In this document: positions 7,793-15,559 of the stretch, piece by piece
How positions within the stretch are numbered: the stretch's first letter is position 1
Layout: each line of letters begins with the position of its first letter
Made by a program: the position numbers and the translations under genes
The notes under the pieces: model-generated
What the model was told of the DNA's origin: nothing
Databases searched by the model: none
Seen by the model: the letters and a program-made list of their open reading frames with translations, nothing else
Origin: UBA5336 sp039198685
Lineage (GTDB): Bacteria; Pseudomonadota; Alphaproteobacteria; Caulobacterales; Hyphomonadaceae
Reading direction: 5' to 3'
Assembly (NCBI GenBank): GCA_039198685.1
Contig: JBCCTK010000043.1
Span: 1-21,099 of the forward strand
Length of the DNA: 21,099 bases

Positions 7793-8497
7793 TTATGCGG
7801 ATGTAGCGTTGGGCAAAGACACATCTTTGATGAGACCATCTTCCACGGTCACCACGCGATCCATGAAGGCCGTCAGTCCCATATTGTGTGTTGCGACAAG
7901 GACGGCCGCACCCTCTTCCCGCGCCTTGGCGACAAGAGCTGCAAATACGCGATCGGTGGTTGCCGGATCCAGGTTTCCGGTTGGTTCATCGGCGATGACA
8001 AGACGCGGATCATTCACCAAGGCGCGGGCGATTGCGACACGCTGCTGTTCACCGCCAGACAGTTGGCCTGGCTGGTGGGTTTCACGATCAGCCAGGCCTA
8101 GATCGGACAAGAGCCTGGAGGCTGTTTCCCGCGCCGCGCTGCGTTTTACCCCATCGACCATAAGCGGCATAGCCACATTGTCGATGGCGTTGAATTCGGG
8201 AAGGAGATGGTGGAACTGATACACAAACCCCAGCTTCTCTCGCCGTCTCTGCGTCCGCTCCGTATCGTTGATCGCAAGGCAGTCTTCGCCATCCAGCAAG
8301 ACGTCACCGGCATCGGGACGCTCCAACAGTCCTGCAGTGTGAAGCAGGGTCGACTTTCCGGATCCTGAGGGTCCCACCAAGCCTACAAGTTCTCCGGTAG
8401 CCAAACTTAGATTGGCGCCGCGCAGAACCTGAAGGGCGCCTTCACCCGTCTTATAGGTTCGTTCAATGGAACGCAGGTCGAGAACGGGCGATGTCAT
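7793..8497 (-). CDS. lolD: Lipoprotein-releasing system ATP-binding protein LolD
   Basis: LolD is the ATPase that powers extraction of outer-membrane lipoproteins from the inner membrane for transfer to LolA. The 234-residue protein carries Walker A GPSGSGKST (residues 42-50), a Q-loop in FVYQFHHLLPEF (Gln94; this context is typical of LolD), the signature LSGGE (146-150), Walker B LVIADEP (166-172) and switch His204. The MacB/FtsE families are similar, but the Q-loop sequence and the adjacent permease favour LolD. Its ATG overlaps the permease stop codon as ATGA, indicating coupled synthesis of the two subunits. Confidence 0.94.
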   Translation of the reverse strand: MTSPVLDLRSIERTYKTGEGALQVLRGANLSLATGELVGLVGPSGSGKSTLLHTAGLLERPDAGDVLLDGEDCLAINDTERTQRRREKLGFVYQFHHLLPEFNAIDNVAMPLMVDGVKRSAARETASRLLSDLGLADRETHQPGQLSGGEQQRVAIARALVNDPRLVIADEPTGNLDPATTDRVFAALVAKAREEGAAVLVATHNMGLTAFMDRVVTVEDGLIKDVSLPNATSA

Positions 8498-9768
8498 TCA
8501 AACCTCAAGGCTTCGACGGGATCGATAGACGCAGCGCCCCAGGCTGGCCAGAGTGTTACCAGAACCGACACAGCCACCGCCCAGACGGCAGATCCGAAAA
8601 CCTCAAACCAGGACAAGCGGGTCGGCAGACCCTCCAAACCGTAGGTGTCCGGGTCAAACACTGTCACCCCGACCGAAGCCAATCCCGCCTCAATATTCGG
8701 GATGTTCAATACAAACGCCACGCCGAAAACGATACCAGTCAGAGCGCCGACGAAGCCCAGCGCGCCTCCGATCATGACGAATACCCGCATCATCGTGCCT
8801 CGTGTTGCCCCTATGGTGCGCAAGATCGCGATGTCTCGGGTCTTGTTTTTCACAAGCATGAGCACGCCGGAAATAATGTTGAGTGCGGTGATCGTAACAA
8901 GCACCAACATGACAATCCGCATCATGTTTCGCTCGATGTTCAGGGCGTTAAAATACTGCGCTTTCAGATCTTTCCAGCTGTATAGGAAGACACTGCGCCC
9001 CAGCACCATATTGATGTCGCGAATGACTGGCTCGGGCGCCATGGCGTCACGCACACGCACATCGATAAACTCGTAACCGTCGCGCTTCTGAAAGAAAATC
9101 TGCCCTTGCTCGAGGGGCATGAAGATATAAGCGCGATCCAGCTCAACACTGCCCGTCTTGAAGAGCGGGCCAACGGTATAAGTCTTATTGCGAGGCGTAC
9201 CGCCAAAAGCCGTCGCGTTCGTCTGCGTGGATATCAGCTTTACACGATCACCCTCTCGAAGACGTAGGTCCCGAGCAAGAAACTCACCCATGAGGATGAC
9301 GTCTCCCCCATTGCGTCCCTGCCCGAACCCAAATTCAATCGCGCGCTGACCCCCGTCCTCCAGAAACGTATAGCCGCGGAGTTCTTCCTGCGTAATGGAC
9401 TTCACGAGGGCACCGGACGATGAACCGTCTTCCCGTGTCGCGAGCACCTGGTCTTCCAGAAATGGTGTGGCCGACACCACTCCATCAACGAGGAGGATTT
9501 CCTCAATGATCAGATCAGACTCATCGGCAGAGCGCCCATCTACGGAAGCAATGATATGGGGCTGACCGCCGAGTAACGCATCCAGAAGCGTGGCGCGGAA
9601 CCCCGCCATGATCGACATGATCACAATCAACGCAAACACAGCCAAGGCGATGCCTGCAAACGACAGCATGGCCGTAACTGAGAGACCGCCATGCTCTCGC
9701 TTCGCCCGCACATAACGCCATGCAAGCGCACGTTCCACCGATCCGAAAGGCGTGTGTCCAGTCGCCAT
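8494..9768 (-). CDS. lolC: Lipoprotein-releasing permease (LolC/LolE family)
   Basis: This is the membrane subunit of the Lol ABC transporter. The 424-residue protein has the expected four-helix plan: one helix at about residues 30-55, a large periplasmic domain (about 60-275), then three helices in the FtsX-like C-terminal region. The cytoplasmic loop KNKTRDIAILRTIGATRG after the second helix is the conserved coupling loop. Only one permease gene adjoins lolD, whereas E. coli has lolC-lolD-lolE. A single LolC/E hybrid acting as a homodimer (called LolF in some bacteria) is possible. The ATG is 5 bp after the proS stop with no clear Shine-Dalgarno, so translation may depend on proS. Confidence 0.92.
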   Translation of the reverse strand: MATGHTPFGSVERALAWRYVRAKREHGGLSVTAMLSFAGIALAVFALIVIMSIMAGFRATLLDALLGGQPHIIASVDGRSADESDLIIEEILLVDGVVSATPFLEDQVLATREDGSSSGALVKSITQEELRGYTFLEDGGQRAIEFGFGQGRNGGDVILMGEFLARDLRLREGDRVKLISTQTNATAFGGTPRNKTYTVGPLFKTGSVELDRAYIFMPLEQGQIFFQKRDGYEFIDVRVRDAMAPEPVIRDINMVLGRSVFLYSWKDLKAQYFNALNIERNMMRIVMLVLVTITALNIISGVLMLVKNKTRDIAILRTIGATRGTMMRVFVMIGGALGFVGALTGIVFGVAFVLNIPNIEAGLASVGVTVFDPDTYGLEGLPTRLSWFEVFGSAVWAVAVSVLVTLWPAWGAASIDPVEALRFE

Positions 9769-9773
9769 CCAGA

Positions 9774-11105
9774 TTATGCGCGCGCCGCTTCGAGTGCTTT
9801 GACGGCCGCCTCCAGGCTGAGCGCCTGAGTCTCTCCAGAGGCACGGTTCTTCAACTCAACCGTACCAGATTTCAAGCCCCGTGGGCCAATCGCCAACTGC
9901 CAGGGTAACCCAATCAGATCCATGGTTGCGAACTTGCCTCCGGGGCTTCCATCTTTATCATCGTAAAGAACGTCAAACCCGGCATTTTCAAGGCGCTGAT
10001 AGGCATCATCACAGGCCGAAATGCAGCCACCGTCACTGGAACGCAAATTCAAAAGCCCAACATCGAAAGGAGCCACCGAGGCAGGCCAAACAATGCCCTT
10101 GTCATCATTGCACGCTTCAATGATGGCGGCAGCCAGCCTGGAGACGCCAATACCATAAGATCCCCCGTGGACCTCCGTCAGGTCGCCATCGGCCGTCTGC
10201 ACAGCCGCTTTCAGGGGCTCTGAGTACTTGGTCCCGAAGTAGAAGATATGTCCCACTTCAATCCCGCGCGCCGTCACTTGGCGATCTGACGGCACCTTTG
10301 CCCAGGCAGACGCGTCATGCTTTTCCTCTGTCGCGGCATAGAATTTCGTCCGTATTTCCATCTCCTGCGCAAGGGCAACCTCGTCGGAGAAATCGAATTG
10401 CGTACCCGGAGGCGCTACATCCAGCACCGCTTTGTCACAGTAGACTTCACTTTCGCCGCTTTCGGCGAGGACAAGGAATTCATGGCTGAGATCGCCCCCG
10501 ATAGGGCCGGGGTCGGCGGCCATTGGGATCGCCGTGATGCCCAACCGGTCAAACGTATTCAGATAGGCTGCGAACATTCTCTGATAGGCAATGCGGGCGC
10601 GGTCTGCGTCTACATCGAAGCTGTAGGCATCCTTCATGAGGAACTCGCGCCCACGCATAACACCGAAGCGAGGGCGGATCTCATCGCGAAATTTCCACTG
10701 GATGTGATAGAGGTTAAGCGGCAGCTGCTTGTAGCTCTTCACATAGGCACGGAAGATGTCGGTGATCAGTTCTTCATTGGTGGGGCCAAAGAGCATCTCC
10801 CGCTCTCCCCGATCGTGGATGCGAAGCATTTCCGGTCCATAGGCATCATACCGCCCACTTTCCCGCCAGAGCTCGGCTTGCTGGATGGTCGGCATCAGCA
10901 TTTCAATCGCGCCGGCACGGTTTTGCTCTTCGCGTACAATCTGTTCGATCTTCTTGAGCACTTTAAAACCCAGCGGCAACCAACTGTAGATCCCCGCACC
11001 GTTCTGGCGGACCATCCCCGCGCGCAGCATCAACCGGTGACTGACCACTTCGGCGTCCGACGGCGTTTCCTTCGTAACGGGTAAGAAGTAACTGGAAAGG
11101 CGCAT
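9774..11105 (-). CDS. proS: Prolyl-tRNA synthetase, short form without editing insertion
   Basis: ProRS charges tRNA-Pro with proline. At 443 residues it is much shorter than the roughly 570-residue E. coli enzyme. The class II core is complete: motif 1 region (GAGIYSWLPLGFKVL), TNEE (109-112), motif 2 FRDE (139-142) with GREFLMKDAYSFD, and motif 3 GSYGIGVSR. A C-terminal anticodon-binding domain follows (from about residue 345). The insertion domain that hydrolyses Ala-tRNA-Pro in E. coli, normally between motifs 2 and 3, is absent. This is normal for alphaproteobacterial ProRS, where a free-standing ProXp-type deacylase often supplies editing. The ATG at 11105 has only a weak AAGAG ribosome binding site. 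Confidence 0.97.
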   Translation of the reverse strand: MRLSSYFLPVTKETPSDAEVVSHRLMLRAGMVRQNGAGIYSWLPLGFKVLKKIEQIVREEQNRAGAIEMLMPTIQQAELWRESGRYDAYGPEMLRIHDRGEREMLFGPTNEELITDIFRAYVKSYKQLPLNLYHIQWKFRDEIRPRFGVMRGREFLMKDAYSFDVDADRARIAYQRMFAAYLNTFDRLGITAIPMAADPGPIGGDLSHEFLVLAESGESEVYCDKAVLDVAPPGTQFDFSDEVALAQEMEIRTKFYAATEEKHDASAWAKVPSDRQVTARGIEVGHIFYFGTKYSEPLKAAVQTADGDLTEVHGGSYGIGVSRLAAAIIEACNDDKGIVWPASVAPFDVGLLNLRSSDGGCISACDDAYQRLENAGFDVLYDDKDGSPGGKFATMDLIGLPWQLAIGPRGLKSGTVELKNRASGETQALSLEAAVKALEAARA

Positions 11106-11153
11106 GGGGTTTAAAACTCTTTTTATTCAGTCGCGACCTCTGCTGGCTAGCGC

Positions 11154-11176
11154 GCACTGACGGTGATGGCCAGTGC
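11154..11176 (-). terminator. Hairpin after the DUF1254 gene, weak terminator candidate
   Basis: Complementary arms GCACTGAC (11154-11161) and GCCAGTGC (11169-11176), with one G-T wobble, surround a 7-nt loop. The hairpin begins 3 nt after the stop codon of the DUF1254 gene. No T-run follows in the direction of transcription, so it may only attenuate or protect a 3' end. The remaining 48 bp up to proS show no promoter I would defend. Confidence 0.3.
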
Positions 11177-11178
11177 TA

Positions 11179-11745
11179 TTATGAAGGAAGCAGATCTGCG
11201 TTGTACGGCAACAGCTGACAGACATCATCCTTGGCGATCGCCTCGACACGATCGCGAGCGGCGGCTGTCGCTGTGAGCCTGCGTATCAAGACTAGACCTT
11301 GACGGGTCGGCGCCACCAAGCCGGTCCTATCTGGTACGTCAGAGGACAAATCAACGGCGTCGACATGGCGCGGCCCCACTATGGTGAAAGGGGTCGGCGC
11401 GTCAGAGCGGGTCCGCACGGTTGCAAAATTATTCGTTCGCGCATCAAAAAAGGAAATGGAGCCATAACCGTCAAACGGTGCAGCGGAAACAAACAAACCG
11501 CCATAATCATCAGGAATATGAAACCGGCAGATCGAATAAGAAAGATCAGGAGAAGGCCTCACAACCGTCTGGCTTTGGGGCGTTGCAAGGGGCGCAAGCG
11601 CGAAACCATGTAGCGGTAGTCCGCGCTCTTCCATGGTGTCCATGGCACGACTCATTACGAAACCGGGGATTGCACGAACGGTCCACCAGTGGGCTATCAC
11701 AGCGCAGCCAACAAACATCACCAGTGCGATGACCCACTTATTCAT
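11179..11745 (-). CDS. DUF1254-family membrane-anchored protein
   Basis: Function unknown. The 188-residue protein has an N-terminal membrane helix (about residues 4-22) directly followed by a Trp pair. The rest is probably periplasmic. The VVRPSPDLSYS stretch (61-71) and the following segment ending in FDARTNNFA match the DUF1254 family, where a similar VVRPNPDT motif is typical. I chose the ATG at 11745, which overlaps the preceding stop as ATGAATAA and has AGGGGG 6 nt upstream; a GTG two codons earlier is possible. It is short compared with two-domain DUF1254-DUF1214 proteins and is encoded directly after the DUF1214 partner, so the two probably act together. Family assignment is by eye. 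Confidence 0.75.
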   Translation of the reverse strand: MNKWVIALVMFVGCAVIAHWWTVRAIPGFVMSRAMDTMEERGLPLHGFALAPLATPQSQTVVRPSPDLSYSICRFHIPDDYGGLFVSAAPFDGYGSISFFDARTNNFATVRTRSDAPTPFTIVGPRHVDAVDLSSDVPDRTGLVAPTRQGLVLIRRLTATAAARDRVEAIAKDDVCQLLPYNADLLPS

Positions 11746-12343
11746 CTGCACCCCCCTGGCAGCCCAATCTTTCGATAGAGGGCGTGTTCAGCTCGGTTTC
11801 AGGGGAGGCGAGAAGGGCCTGTGTCGGCCGATACAATCGGAGCATGAGATCGAATTCACCGGCATTCCGGCTGGAAATCCAAAAAGCAGAGTCAGTTGCG
11901 GCGATCGGTGACACAATCGCACCCCAGGCGTCTACACTGCCAATTTGAGACCGATCCAACGACAGCGCGTTGTCTTCATTCATGGGTAAGCGGCTGGCCG
12001 AGTCGTATAGGGTGATGGACCACCATTCCGCAGGCTGGCGCCCTCCCGTCAGCCGATAGGTACACTCTTCCGTCAAGGCGCGCCCGTCATCATCGGTCCT
12101 GCGCGTAAAATAGACAGCTTCCTGCTTGGTCAAGGCCAGCAAGCCATGGCGCGCGATGCGAGCGCGCATATAGGGTCCTGCTGCGTCACTTCCGATGGAC
12201 CAGTCCGACTGCCAGCCAGCGACGTCAACATCAGCAAAGTCCACACCGGGCTTTCCAAGCAGCCCTGTCGTCCAGAGCGCTGACATCATCCCCAAAAATA
12301 TGGCTGCACCCAATGCAAAGAATAAAGCCACAAGACGCCACAT
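11738..12343 (-). CDS. DUF1214-family membrane-anchored protein
   Basis: Function unknown. The 201-residue protein begins with one strong hydrophobic helix (about residues 4-28) and then a globular, probably periplasmic part. The stretch RARIARHGLLALTKQEAVYF (61-80), WWSITLYD (107-114) and the C-terminal FDLMLRLYRPT (164-174) are the hallmarks of DUF1214. In larger proteins this domain follows DUF1254 in the same chain; here it is a separate gene placed first. Two cysteines (94 and 196) could pair outside the cytoplasm (inference). The start lacks a good Shine-Dalgarno sequence and lies 47 bp after the DUF1467 gene, so the exact start is moderately sure. Confidence 0.78.
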   Translation of the reverse strand: MWRLVALFFALGAAIFLGMMSALWTTGLLGKPGVDFADVDVAGWQSDWSIGSDAAGPYMRARIARHGLLALTKQEAVYFTRRTDDDGRALTEECTYRLTGGRQPAEWWSITLYDSASRLPMNEDNALSLDRSQIGSVDAWGAIVSPIAATDSAFWISSRNAGEFDLMLRLYRPTQALLASPETELNTPSIERLGCQGGADE

Positions 12344-12390
12344 GGGAGTGATCTGCTAAATTTGGTTGTCGAGCGCAAGGCCCAACAACT

Positions 12391-12642
12391 CTATCCGCCG
12401 ATGATGAGCGTTTGCAAATCAAACACACGGCTCACAGCAAACAGCGCAGCGGTCAGTCCAAAACCGCCATAGGTCGCCCAAAGCGCCTTCTTTTTGATCA
12501 TTGGGTTTGAAGGAGCGCCTTCTTCGGTGCCTTCTTGGACCGGCCCATCCTCGTACTGCCCCCGCACACCAATCGGCAAAACGATAAAGAAACTCAGCCA
12601 CCAAAACAGGACAAAAAAGACGATCGCACCAGTCAGTGACAT
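12391..12642 (-). CDS. DUF1467 family small inner-membrane protein
   Basis: Function unknown. The 83-residue protein has two predicted membrane helices (about residues 5-25 and 55-78). The connecting segment includes LPIGVRGQYEDGPVQEGTEEGAP and NPMIKKKALWAT, a pattern characteristic of the alphaproteobacterial DUF1467 family, which is commonly found between mce and proS. The ATG at 12642 is 3 bp after the mce stop codon, so it is very likely cotranslated with mce. No catalytic residues are recognisable. Confidence 0.88.
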   Translation of the reverse strand: MSLTGAIVFFVLFWWLSFFIVLPIGVRGQYEDGPVQEGTEEGAPSNPMIKKKALWATYGGFGLTAALFAVSRVFDLQTLIIGG

Positions 12643-12645
12643 GTG

Positions 12646-13077
12646 TCAGTGAGCACCCTTGGGCGTTTCCATCAGCTCGATCAGCACACCGTTGGAATTC
12701 TTTGGATGGACAAATATGATTGGCGTACCGTGGGCTCCGATTCTAGGCTTGTTCAGAACGGTGGCGCCGCGTTTAGCCATTTCAGTGATCGCCTCATGGA
12801 TATCACGGACTTCAAAACAGACATGATGCTGCCCGCCCTTCGGGTTTTTCTGGATAAAATTATAAATCGGGCTGTTCTCATCGAGGGGTTCGATGAGTTC
12901 GATCTGGCTGTTAGGCAAGTTCACAAAGCAGACTTTCACCCCCTGCTCGGGCATATCGAACGGCTCCGTTATACTTTTTGCGCCATAGAGTGAGCGGTAG
13001 GTTTCAATTGCGTCCTGAATGTCGGGAACCGCGACACCCACATGGTTAAGCGGGCCGATCTCAAACTCATCTGCCAT
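12646..13077 (-). CDS. mce: Methylmalonyl-CoA epimerase
   Basis: Mce interconverts the (2S) and (2R) forms of methylmalonyl-CoA, linking propionyl-CoA carboxylase to the B12-dependent mutase in propionate, odd-chain fatty acid and branched amino acid breakdown. The 143-residue protein is a two-module VOC (glyoxalase-like) fold. Candidate metal ligands match the family pattern: His12 (NHVGVAV), Glu60 (QIELIE), one of His84/His85 (GGQHHVCFEV) and Glu134 (VLIELME). The GAHGTPIIFVHPK segment is typical of Mce rather than glyoxalase I. A GAGGAG site lies about 10 nt before the ATG. No mutase or carboxylase genes are in the window. Confidence 0.94.
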   Translation of the reverse strand: MADEFEIGPLNHVGVAVPDIQDAIETYRSLYGAKSITEPFDMPEQGVKVCFVNLPNSQIELIEPLDENSPIYNFIQKNPKGGQHHVCFEVRDIHEAITEMAKRGATVLNKPRIGAHGTPIIFVHPKNSNGVLIELMETPKGAH

Positions 13078-13083
13078 AGTGGT

Positions 13084-14772
13084 CTAGCTCCTCAGGACGG
13101 TTACATCGATCAGCGGGCGCCGCCCGAACACTTTTTCTGCCGCCTTTTTCACGCCCCGGCCAATCGCGCGCTCAACGGCGTCATCATCATCCATGTCGCG
13201 AGGCTTAACCCGCGATAGCGCAGCTTCCGCGGCCTCATCAAGGGTATCGAGGCTCTCATCGGCGAGACGACCATCGGCTTCGGCAAGTCCGCGTGCGGAA
13301 ACCAAAGGTCCATCAATCACAACACCTCTCTCATCGATCGCCACGCTGACATGGAGGTATCCAAATTCCGCCAGGCGCTTTCGTTCCGTTAGGGCACCGC
13401 TGGCAGCAGGCACGAGCTTGTCACCGTCAAGGACAAGGCGCCCTGCAGGCACCACATCGGCTATTTCGGGGTCACCCGGCGCCAGGCGGACCAATTCACC
13501 GTTCCGCGGCGCGACGGCCAGCGGCACCTGGAGATCCAGTGCGTAATGGGCATGCTCCAGCGTGTGGCGACGCTCCCCGTGAACCGGGACAGAAATCCTG
13601 GGACGGACCCAACCATACATTCGCGCGAGCTCGTCTCGACAGGGGTGACCTGACACATGGATCGGCACATCCGTCATCCTGTCTGTAATCACCCGAATGC
13701 CGGCATCGGCGAGCTGGTTCATCAGGGCAAAGATGCCCTTTTCGTTTCCTGGAATGACACGCGATGAGAAGATCACAGTGTCTCCTTCGCTCAGCGAAAC
13801 ATTCCTGTGGTCGCCTCGGGCAATACGTGAAAGAGCAGCACGGTCTTCGCCTTGGCTGCCGGTACACAAATAGAGGATATTCTCGGCCGGAAGGAAACCG
13901 GCTTCCTCCTCGGTGACGAATTCAGCAACATCCTTCAACATGCCAACGGATTTTGCCGCGTCCGTGACTTTATGCATTGAGCGGCCAACGAGACAGACGC
14001 TACGCTCACAGGCTGCGGCGGCTTCGATAACACTCCTCACGCGCGCAACATTCGACGCGAATGTGGTTACGGCGACCCGTCCGGTCTGGGCCGCAATAAC
14101 TGTTTCGATCGCGCCCCGAACGGTCGACTCGCTTCCCGCTTCGCCTTCGACAAAAACATTCGTGCTGTCGCAGACCATCGCCAACACACCGTCATCGCCC
14201 AGTCTTGAAAGCGCCTCTACATCGGTCGTCGCTCCGATCTGAGGATCCGGATCGATCTTCCAATCGCCTGTGTGAAGCACGGTTCCCAGCGGCGTCGTAA
14301 TGGCCAGCGCATTCGGCTCAGGAATGGAATGGGTCAGCGTCACGTAGCGAACCTCAAAAGGTCCGGCTTGCAGTGTGGTGCCGAGATCGATGGTCTTAAG
14401 CAACTCAGCCGGATTGAGACCATGCTCTGTCAGCTTCGCGCGCACCAATTCTGCCGTGAAGGGCGTGGCATACATGGGCGCACGAGTCTGCAGCCGACGA
14501 TAGAGCAAGCCCGTGGCACCGATGTGATCTTCATGGGCATGGGTTAGAAAAATTGCTTCGATGTCTTCTTCAAGCAGGAATTCTGGGTCGGCACAGATAA
14601 GATCAATGCCCGGCATGGTAATATCGCCGAACGTCACGCCGATGTCAGCCAAGATCCAACGGCGATTGTCTACCGGACCATAACCATAAGCGTTTAGGTT
14701 CATCCCGATTTCCTCGCACCCGCCAAGGGGAAGGAACACGAGTTCATCGCGCGGGTCAGGTGGTGGTGTCAT
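13084..14772 (-). CDS. rnj: Ribonuclease J
   Basis: RNase J is a metallo-beta-lactamase/beta-CASP ribonuclease with 5'-exonuclease and endonuclease activities in RNA decay and rRNA maturation. The 562-residue protein has the metal site HAHEDH (residues 78-83), His148 (THSIPE) and Asp170 (HTGDW). It also has the beta-CASP features VSGHP and PVHGERRH, and a C-terminal domain. Length is right for the family. I prefer the ATG at 14772, 7 bp after the coaX stop, with GAGGG about 5 nt upstream. An in-frame TTG at 14808 lies inside coaX and would add 12 residues with no conservation. The position between coaX and mce is common in Alphaproteobacteria. Confidence 0.96.
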   Translation of the reverse strand: MTPPPDPRDELVFLPLGGCEEIGMNLNAYGYGPVDNRRWILADIGVTFGDITMPGIDLICADPEFLLEEDIEAIFLTHAHEDHIGATGLLYRRLQTRAPMYATPFTAELVRAKLTEHGLNPAELLKTIDLGTTLQAGPFEVRYVTLTHSIPEPNALAITTPLGTVLHTGDWKIDPDPQIGATTDVEALSRLGDDGVLAMVCDSTNVFVEGEAGSESTVRGAIETVIAAQTGRVAVTTFASNVARVRSVIEAAAACERSVCLVGRSMHKVTDAAKSVGMLKDVAEFVTEEEAGFLPAENILYLCTGSQGEDRAALSRIARGDHRNVSLSEGDTVIFSSRVIPGNEKGIFALMNQLADAGIRVITDRMTDVPIHVSGHPCRDELARMYGWVRPRISVPVHGERRHTLEHAHYALDLQVPLAVAPRNGELVRLAPGDPEIADVVPAGRLVLDGDKLVPAASGALTERKRLAEFGYLHVSVAIDERGVVIDGPLVSARGLAEADGRLADESLDTLDEAAEAALSRVKPRDMDDDDAVERAIGRGVKKAAEKVFGRRPLIDVTVLRS

Positions 14773-14779
14773 AGCGCCC

Positions 14780-15559
14780 TCAGGATTTGTTGCGCCTGAA
14801 GATTTCAAGCAGGCCGCGTATTGTCACATCCTGATCATATAGATCGATTTCCTGGCTGTGCCCCTCAAAGAGTGAGGCAATTCCGCCCGTACCAACCACG
14901 CGCATCGCTTGTCCGTACTCAGCCTTTATACGCCGCACCAACCCATCAATCAGGTCCACATACCCCAGGAAAATACCAGACTGCATCGCCGTGACAGTGT
15001 CTTTGCCGATCACACGCGGCGGGCATTGGATCGCGATGCGAGGCAGGGCAGAAGCCGCATCGTGGAGCGCTTTCTGGGACAAGTTCATCCCTGGAGAAAT
15101 TACACCGCCTTCAAACGCGCCATTTGTTCCCACCAGGTCGAACGTAGTGGCCGTGCCGCTATCAACAACAATCAGCGGGCCACCATGTTCGATAAAGGCG
15201 CCTACGGCATTTACCAGGCGATCCGCACCGGCCTGCTCAGGTCGGTCGATCCGAATCTCGACGCCGATATCAACACTTTTGTCTCCGATGAAGACCGGTT
15301 CAATGTCGAGATACCGGCGGGCAAAGTTCCGGAAGTTGAATTTGGCCTGGGGCACCACATTGGAAACGATAAAGCCGTTGATCTGACCAAAGGCGATGCC
15401 CTCCATCCGGCACATCTGGGTTAGCCAAACGGCATAATCGTCGGCGGTACGTGTGGAGTCGGTGCGGCTGCGCCAGCGCGCAACCCAAGCGTCTCCATCA
15501 TGGATCGCAAAAACCGTGTTGGTGTTACCCACATCGATTGCCAGCAGCATGTCGGTCAT
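14780..15559 (-). CDS. coaX: Type III pantothenate kinase
   Basis: CoaX phosphorylates pantothenate, the first and committed step of coenzyme A synthesis. The type III enzyme belongs to the ASKHA fold and, unlike type I CoaA, is not feedback-inhibited by CoA. The 259-residue protein shows DVGNTNT (residues 9-15, phosphate-binding), GADR (111-114, with the likely catalytic Asp113) and DSGTATTFD (133-141). The start ATG overlaps the birA stop as ATGA. The birA-coaX neighbourhood is typical; in some bacteria the two domains are fused (Bvg accessory factor homologues). Length is normal. Confidence 0.96.
   Translation of the reverse strand: MTDMLLAIDVGNTNTVFAIHDGDAWVARWRSRTDSTRTADDYAVWLTQMCRMEGIAFGQINGFIVSNVVPQAKFNFRNFARRYLDIEPVFIGDKSVDIGVEIRIDRPEQAGADRLVNAVGAFIEHGGPLIVVDSGTATTFDLVGTNGAFEGGVISPGMNLSQKALHDAASALPRIAIQCPPRVIGKDTVTAMQSGIFLGYVDLIDGLVRRIKAEYGQAMRVVGTGGIASLFEGHSQEIDLYDQDVTIRGLLEIFRRNKS

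Noticed and set aside
10317..11084. Long plus-strand open frame (255 codons) opposite proS
   Set aside because: It is wholly antisense to a well-supported proS, has no recognisable motifs, and reads as the complement of conserved synthetase sequence.
11106..11178. Possible proS promoter in the 73-bp gap
   Set aside because: Only an AT-rich stretch near the ATG (AATAAAAAGAG) was found, with no -35 partner at proper spacing.
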